The notes under the pieces are model-generated. The model was given only the letters and a program-made list of their open reading frames with translations, had not been told where the DNA came from and ran no database searches. Shown in pieces: positions 59,341-64,000 of a stretch of 64,000 nt of DNA. The first letter of the stretch is position 1. Every line of letters begins with the position of its first letter. The stretch lies in assembly GCF_003073045.1 (NCBI RefSeq), contig NC_037599.1, forward strand, positions 17,834,055 to 17,898,054. Direction: 5' to 3'. Source of the stretch: Pomacea canaliculata (lineage: Eukaryota; Mollusca; Gastropoda; Architaenioglossa; Ampullariidae). A program made the position numbers and the translations under genes.

Positions 59341-59788
59341 TGGACAAATGCTCTAAGAACTACGTCTAAAATCTACTGTCATCAATTTGATCCATCCTGA
59401 TCAAGCTACATGGTACAGTTCATCATCTGCGGTATGGAAGCTCTTAAATAAAATTTGTTTAATTATACATACGATTGTTGGTGTCTCTTGCGTCTTTTCT
59501 TCTGTCGCTGTGGTGGATAGACTGGATCCTACAGTAACTTAGTGTAGTGACATTTGCCGGCTGTCTGAATATACTCTAGTCTCTGTCGCTGTCCTTTGTC
59601 ATCACTCTCAGTTTTAAACTGTCTGCGATGTTGATATTAAAAATTGTGCGTTGACTGATGATAATCTATTAACATTTTACAGGCGAGAAACACATCATAG
59701 ACATCATTACACGGTGGAAGGGAAATATTCGACAGTGGTAAACCATTTTAAAAAACCAATATAAAAATATAGTAAATAAAAACAAAGT

Positions 59789-62700
59789 TCAGTCATTGAA
59801 ACCACGAAGAAGAAGAAGAAGTAGCATCAGCGTTGTCCAGGCAAAGGGTCCCACTGTGTTAGTAGCCGCCTGACTGGTTTTCTGATTTGTATTCGTGCTG
59901 GTATATTCTGGTGACACAAAAAGTATGTAGAAAGTGATCAAACTGGATTCTAAAACGTATTGTAAAATATTGATAAAACATTTGAAATTCGCTCTATTGA
60001 GGTGAACACAAAAAATTTAAGCAAAGTAAAGATGAAAGGGAATGAAAACAGGAGAAGGGAGACTGGATCTATAAGGAAATGGTCCGTTTGATGGTATTTA
60101 CAGATTTATTTTTCTAAGACCAACGAATAATTTATTTTTCATTGATTAGCACATTAAAGATGACTATGATCACAGACACTTACGAACTCCAATATTAACG
60201 AAAAGAGGTATATATGTGCAAACATCATAACATCAAATGTAGATATCACCAGCTTTTAATGAATGGCGTGTGCACACAGAGAGGTTACCAACTGTCGGAT
60301 TTGTTAAATTGTTTTAAATAATATTCAGATTCCTGACTCACCTTTTATGATCTCGATGAAAACGGTGGCGAACTCGGTTGAGTTAGTTTCTCGTTTCTTG
60401 CGGTTCCAGGACGAGGTGGAGGTCCAGTAGTTGTCGGTGCTGGTGTCCCCGTAGCTAATGGTGGTCAGCCGCGCCATTCTCCTCGTATTGCATCGCTGTG
60501 ACGAAAACAAGGAAAGCCTCATGAAAAACGATTTTTCGGAATAGCACAATCATAAACCGAAGCTAAGTGATGTATTTACTACTTATAAACTATTTATGTT
60601 TGTACATTGCTTTGATTTTTTTTTCTGCTTGTTTGTTTGTTTTCTGCTTGACTAGCTTACATCAGTGCACAGCGCTTCATCCCGAGTGAAGCAGAACTGG
60701 AAGGAGCAGACGATCTGTAGAGTGTTCTGACCGGCAAAGGCGAACAACTGGAAGGGATCGGATTTGACAGTGCCATTATGTCCCCTTAGCTCAGACATGA
60801 CAGAGGATCTGCCTGCTGGACAGCTACACATAAAAAATAAGATAACCAGCTTCATATTAAATTGAAAATTTTTTTACTGTATAAGAATTCGTCTGCGAAT
60901 GCATAATAAGATTAATCTACTGACTTAAATATAATTACTCCATAAATATTTTTTTCACGTTTCCATTTTTTCCTAGTGTTGAAACAAATCTTGCTTACCT
61001 TGAGTAAGAAAAGACAGATACTAGTCACAAAACACTTCACTTTGCACCAACAAATCCCCCGCAAAAGAGAAAGAGAAAGATCTAAAAATATATTTTTAAA
61101 AAGTGGTTGTCGACTCTCACCCATCAGAGTCAGTCAGAACGAGCTGGTAGAGGCCATCTCCGGAACTGGCGACACAGTCGTACGGAGACACTCCCTGGGC
61201 CCTCAAACCTGCAAACACAATGGTCTGATCAAGAACTAGTATTACTGGACTGCTGGCAACGATTTTTCCAGTTAACTACTAAAACGATTTAGTCATATTC
61301 TTTGTTTAGACTCGCCGAGACTAACAGCGGAGAACATCGCAAGAGGCTAAGCGTTGGTCTTGGAAGACAGACAGCAATCCACCTCTACACGTCCGTGGTC
61401 TGATTGTCTCCCTTAGGATGAAGATTGTACATTATTTGGACCTGTACCTTTCAGCCAAACTGAAGACGCATTGACAGACAGCAGCTTACCAACGAGTCTC
61501 TCTACGGTGGCGAAAAGAAAATCTTTGATGGTCAGTCAGCCTCTTTACCCATTCACTAACCCATCGTTATTACTATATCACTTAATGTGGTCAAATGACG
61601 TGTAATTAATTAGCTCTCTCGCTTATCTACTAATCATTCCTCATTACCCAGGGTGGTGGTGAGTATCATGCGCAGTTGCACGTTGGCGCCGAGTTTCGCC
61701 CTCGTGAGAGTTTGACCCGTGAAGGAGTCGGTTATCGCCAGACTCACGAACTCGCGAGAATTCAGAGGTTTTTCCACTGACGGGAGGCCATTGTTTGGTT
61801 GATCACTTTCTCTGTCACAAAACAAAGAATATAAATAATATGAATGCTGCTGTTAACTAATAAATATTTCTCTCACAAAAGTTTATTTTCATAATTCGTA
61901 TCTTAAACATTTGTTCCCGTTCATAGTGCGCATTAAAGTTATATTTAGATATATTCTGAAACGCATAAAAAATTTGATATTTTGAAAATTAAATTTTAAA
62001 ATTTAAATAGTATTTAAGAATATTTGAAGAAGCTGCAAAATATAAAATATAACTAACGTGGTATTTGAATTCACAGTAGCAGACAGAAAGAAATAAAAGT
62101 AGAAAGTAGAAAGTAGAAAGTCTGGTTTTCTTACACGGCAACGTTCTGTGACTGTATCCGAACCATGTTGTCCGCCCTGTCAAAGTCACATGACAGCTCC
62201 ACCCTGCGGTCAAGGAGAAGCAATACTCCTTTCTTCTCTTGTAGAGTCAACAGCCACTTGTAGGAGTTGTAACCCGTCTAGACGGACAAAAGTCTTACGT
62301 TCTACACACGTGTGAGAAAATACACTCACACTCTCTCTCTCTCTCTCCAGGGGACGTGCACAGCCAGGAAGTAAGTAGAAGCTTTAGTTCGCTCATTTAT
62401 TTGATTTTTCACTGGATGGTTAGTTTGTTCTTTCCTTTCTTCTTTGGATCATTAGCTGGTTGATTTAGCAGTTGGGTTATTTTAGATGTCCTTTTCCATA
62501 AATGCTAACACATACAGATTTTAATATCTTGATTATGCGTAATACGTGTACACGTACCCGGTTGCCCCCGCAGACAAAGCCCACTTGCCACTCGCTACCC
62601 CGGGTGACGGGGATCTTGACGGAGTAGACGCCGGTGTCGTCGTACCACATCTCGGAGCCGCTGCACCAGGGCTGGGGGGTGCCGGCCTCGTCTGTCAGCT

Positions 62701-64000
62701 GCACCGTCTGGTACTGGCGTCCGAAAGGGTTAATCCTCACCAGCGCGTAGCGACCCTCCGCCGTGTTGTTGACGCAGTAGTAGATGACCTCTGCCCTCTT
62801 CACGCCTAAAAGTAAGTCAGAATATAATTTTTAAAAATCCAAAAGTATATTGAAAGTTACAGAGTAGATTTGTTGAATAAGGGGGATTACTGACACAACT
62901 TACAGGCAGGAAAAATAAATACATTTTGTCCTCATAGAGAATCATTCACTCATAGTTACCAACTAGCTCTGCATATTGAAGTACTTGTATTTCGTACAGA
63001 TGTACTATAGTACAAATTATTTATAGTACAGTAGTAGTAAACTCATTTCCTAGTTAGTACTTTTATATAAAATAAGTGTCTGATGCCATAAAGTCGTTTT
63101 GCGGTTTTTCTTTTTTGCGCTCACACTTATACACAAACACATGATGCGGAAAGACTGATGAAACATAATAGTGAATAAAGAGACGAAAATTGTGACAGTC
63201 AAACGTACAGGTTGGAAAAGAAATAACGAAAGAAAGAAAAAAAAGAAGAAATAGCATGCAGCTAGATCAAAGATTTACGTGACCTTAATCCCAGCTTTAT
63301 ATGTCCTAGCTAATCTTCCGAAAATATTTGTCATTAAGTTTAGGAAAGAAGAGAAACCGTCTCAATTTACTCACGTGTGTAGCAGAAGGGACCTGTCCAC
63401 CCTGCCTCACATCCATACTTGCAGGGTTGTCCCCCTTTACAAGGCTCTCCGTAGCAATGGCAGGCCTGGTCACAGTTGTCTCCCACAAAGCCATCCACGC
63501 ACACTGCGGACAGGTAAAAATCAAAATAAGAGCAGTTGTCTCTACGTTGTCTTGTGAAATACACTGTGAAAATTATATTTAAACACGTAAAGTATTATGT
63601 AGTGGTATTCGTGGACAATAATGACGTCACGAGCTTTACCTATTTCCGGTGTCTGTAGACTATGCTTTTTTTTAAATCCTGCACTGGGTGCAATGTCGAG
63701 TAGAAGTCACACGAAGTTGATACTGTTTTCAGGGGTTGAAAAATTAAAGATCGAAGTTGTCACATAAAGACACAAAGTGTCACATAAAGTCTTGTATCGA
63801 TGACACTGAAATATGATAATGATAAAAGGCCAGCAAAGTAGATGTCCAGAAATATGTCATCGCACATGCGGAAAAGCAAGTTGGTTTTTACCTTTGTCTC
63901 TCTCGCAAATATACGGTCTGGCGGTGCTGTAGCAATCCGAATATTCCCAAGTCCTGTATGGATACGTTAAATAGGTACAGTCCACTCCACAGCAATGGGT
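59789..64000 (-). CDS. Paralog E: lectin/EGF/ZP-domain surface protein, 5' end outside the window
   Basis: Exons seen, in transcript order: from the window edge to 63892 (end of the lectin-like domain, HCCGVDC and RPYICERDK), 63375-63503 (EGF), 62558-62805 (ZP-N), 62135-62277, 61648-61811, 61121-61208, 60661-60823 (ZP-C), 60342-60495 (linker and NRKKRE furin site) and 59789-59907 (hydrophobic tail with a run of leucines, stop TGA). Exon lengths equal those of paralog D except for a linker 5 codons shorter and a tail 1 codon longer. All joins stay in frame and no internal stop is seen. The signal peptide and first lectin exons must lie beyond 64000. ZP-N is nearly identical to that of D at the DNA level. 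Predicted to be secreted, furin-cleaved and possibly GPI-anchored before cleavage. Confidence 0.87.

Noticed and set aside
1-64000. Retroviral, LTR or Polinton-type elements
   Set aside because: No LTR pairs, gag/pol/env-like or capsid-like frames were recognised. The only reverse-transcriptase remains are LINE-type.

Overview
This is eukaryotic, animal-type DNA: spliced genes with GT-AG introns, AT-rich spacers, microsatellites, hAT-type MITEs, LINE fragments and tRNA-derived SINE pieces. A lysine-rich metazoan H1, an NFIL3/PAR-like bZIP and a lineage-specific C-type-lectin/EGF/zona-pellucida (ZP) family would fit a lophotrochozoan, perhaps a gastropod mollusc. That assignment is an inference from style, not from a match. 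No retroviral or virus-like element was recognised.

Layout. 1-12.3 kb has no gene I can support; it holds simple repeats, one SINE and a GC-rich island near 9.1 kb. 12.35-13.5 kb is a CpG-rich region with four CACGTG E-boxes and one perfect NFIL3/PAR D-box; it is the best candidate promoter for the single-coding-exon bZIP gene at 16.7-18.4 kb (+). That gene's 3' UTR carries two Pumilio-type sites and a triplicated small hairpin. A solitary replication-type histone H1 gene (+) lies at 23.9-24.6 kb, with a TATA box upstream and a histone 3' stem-loop downstream.

From 27.3 kb to the right edge, everything genic is on the minus strand and belongs to one tandemly duplicated family (paralogs A-E, start codons 8.0-10.1 kb apart). 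The full architecture is best seen in paralog D: 12 coding exons summing to 1797 nt, in frame, 598 aa. It comprises signal peptide, C-type lectin-like domain (3 exons), one EGF/laminin-type repeat, ZP-N, ZP-C, a Tyr/Trp/Ser/Thr-rich linker, an RKKR furin-type site and a hydrophobic C-terminus of GPI-anchor type. E looks equally intact but is cut by the window edge. B has two apparent frameshifts and a fused last exon. C is heavily eroded, or poorly assembled. A is a chimera that keeps only the signal-peptide exon and ZP-N, then runs in frame into a 1.8-kb 39-bp minisatellite encoding a Tyr/Pro/Thr-rich 13-residue repeat.

The most interesting system here is this array. EGF and ZP-N exons are almost identical between paralogs, including silent sites, while the lectin exons and pre-furin linker are highly divergent. 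The minisatellite of A appears to be a runaway expansion of the linker repeats seen in exon 11 of B. This pattern would suit cell-surface or extracellular-coat recognition proteins (egg coat, mucosal defence or self/non-self), but the sequence does not say which.
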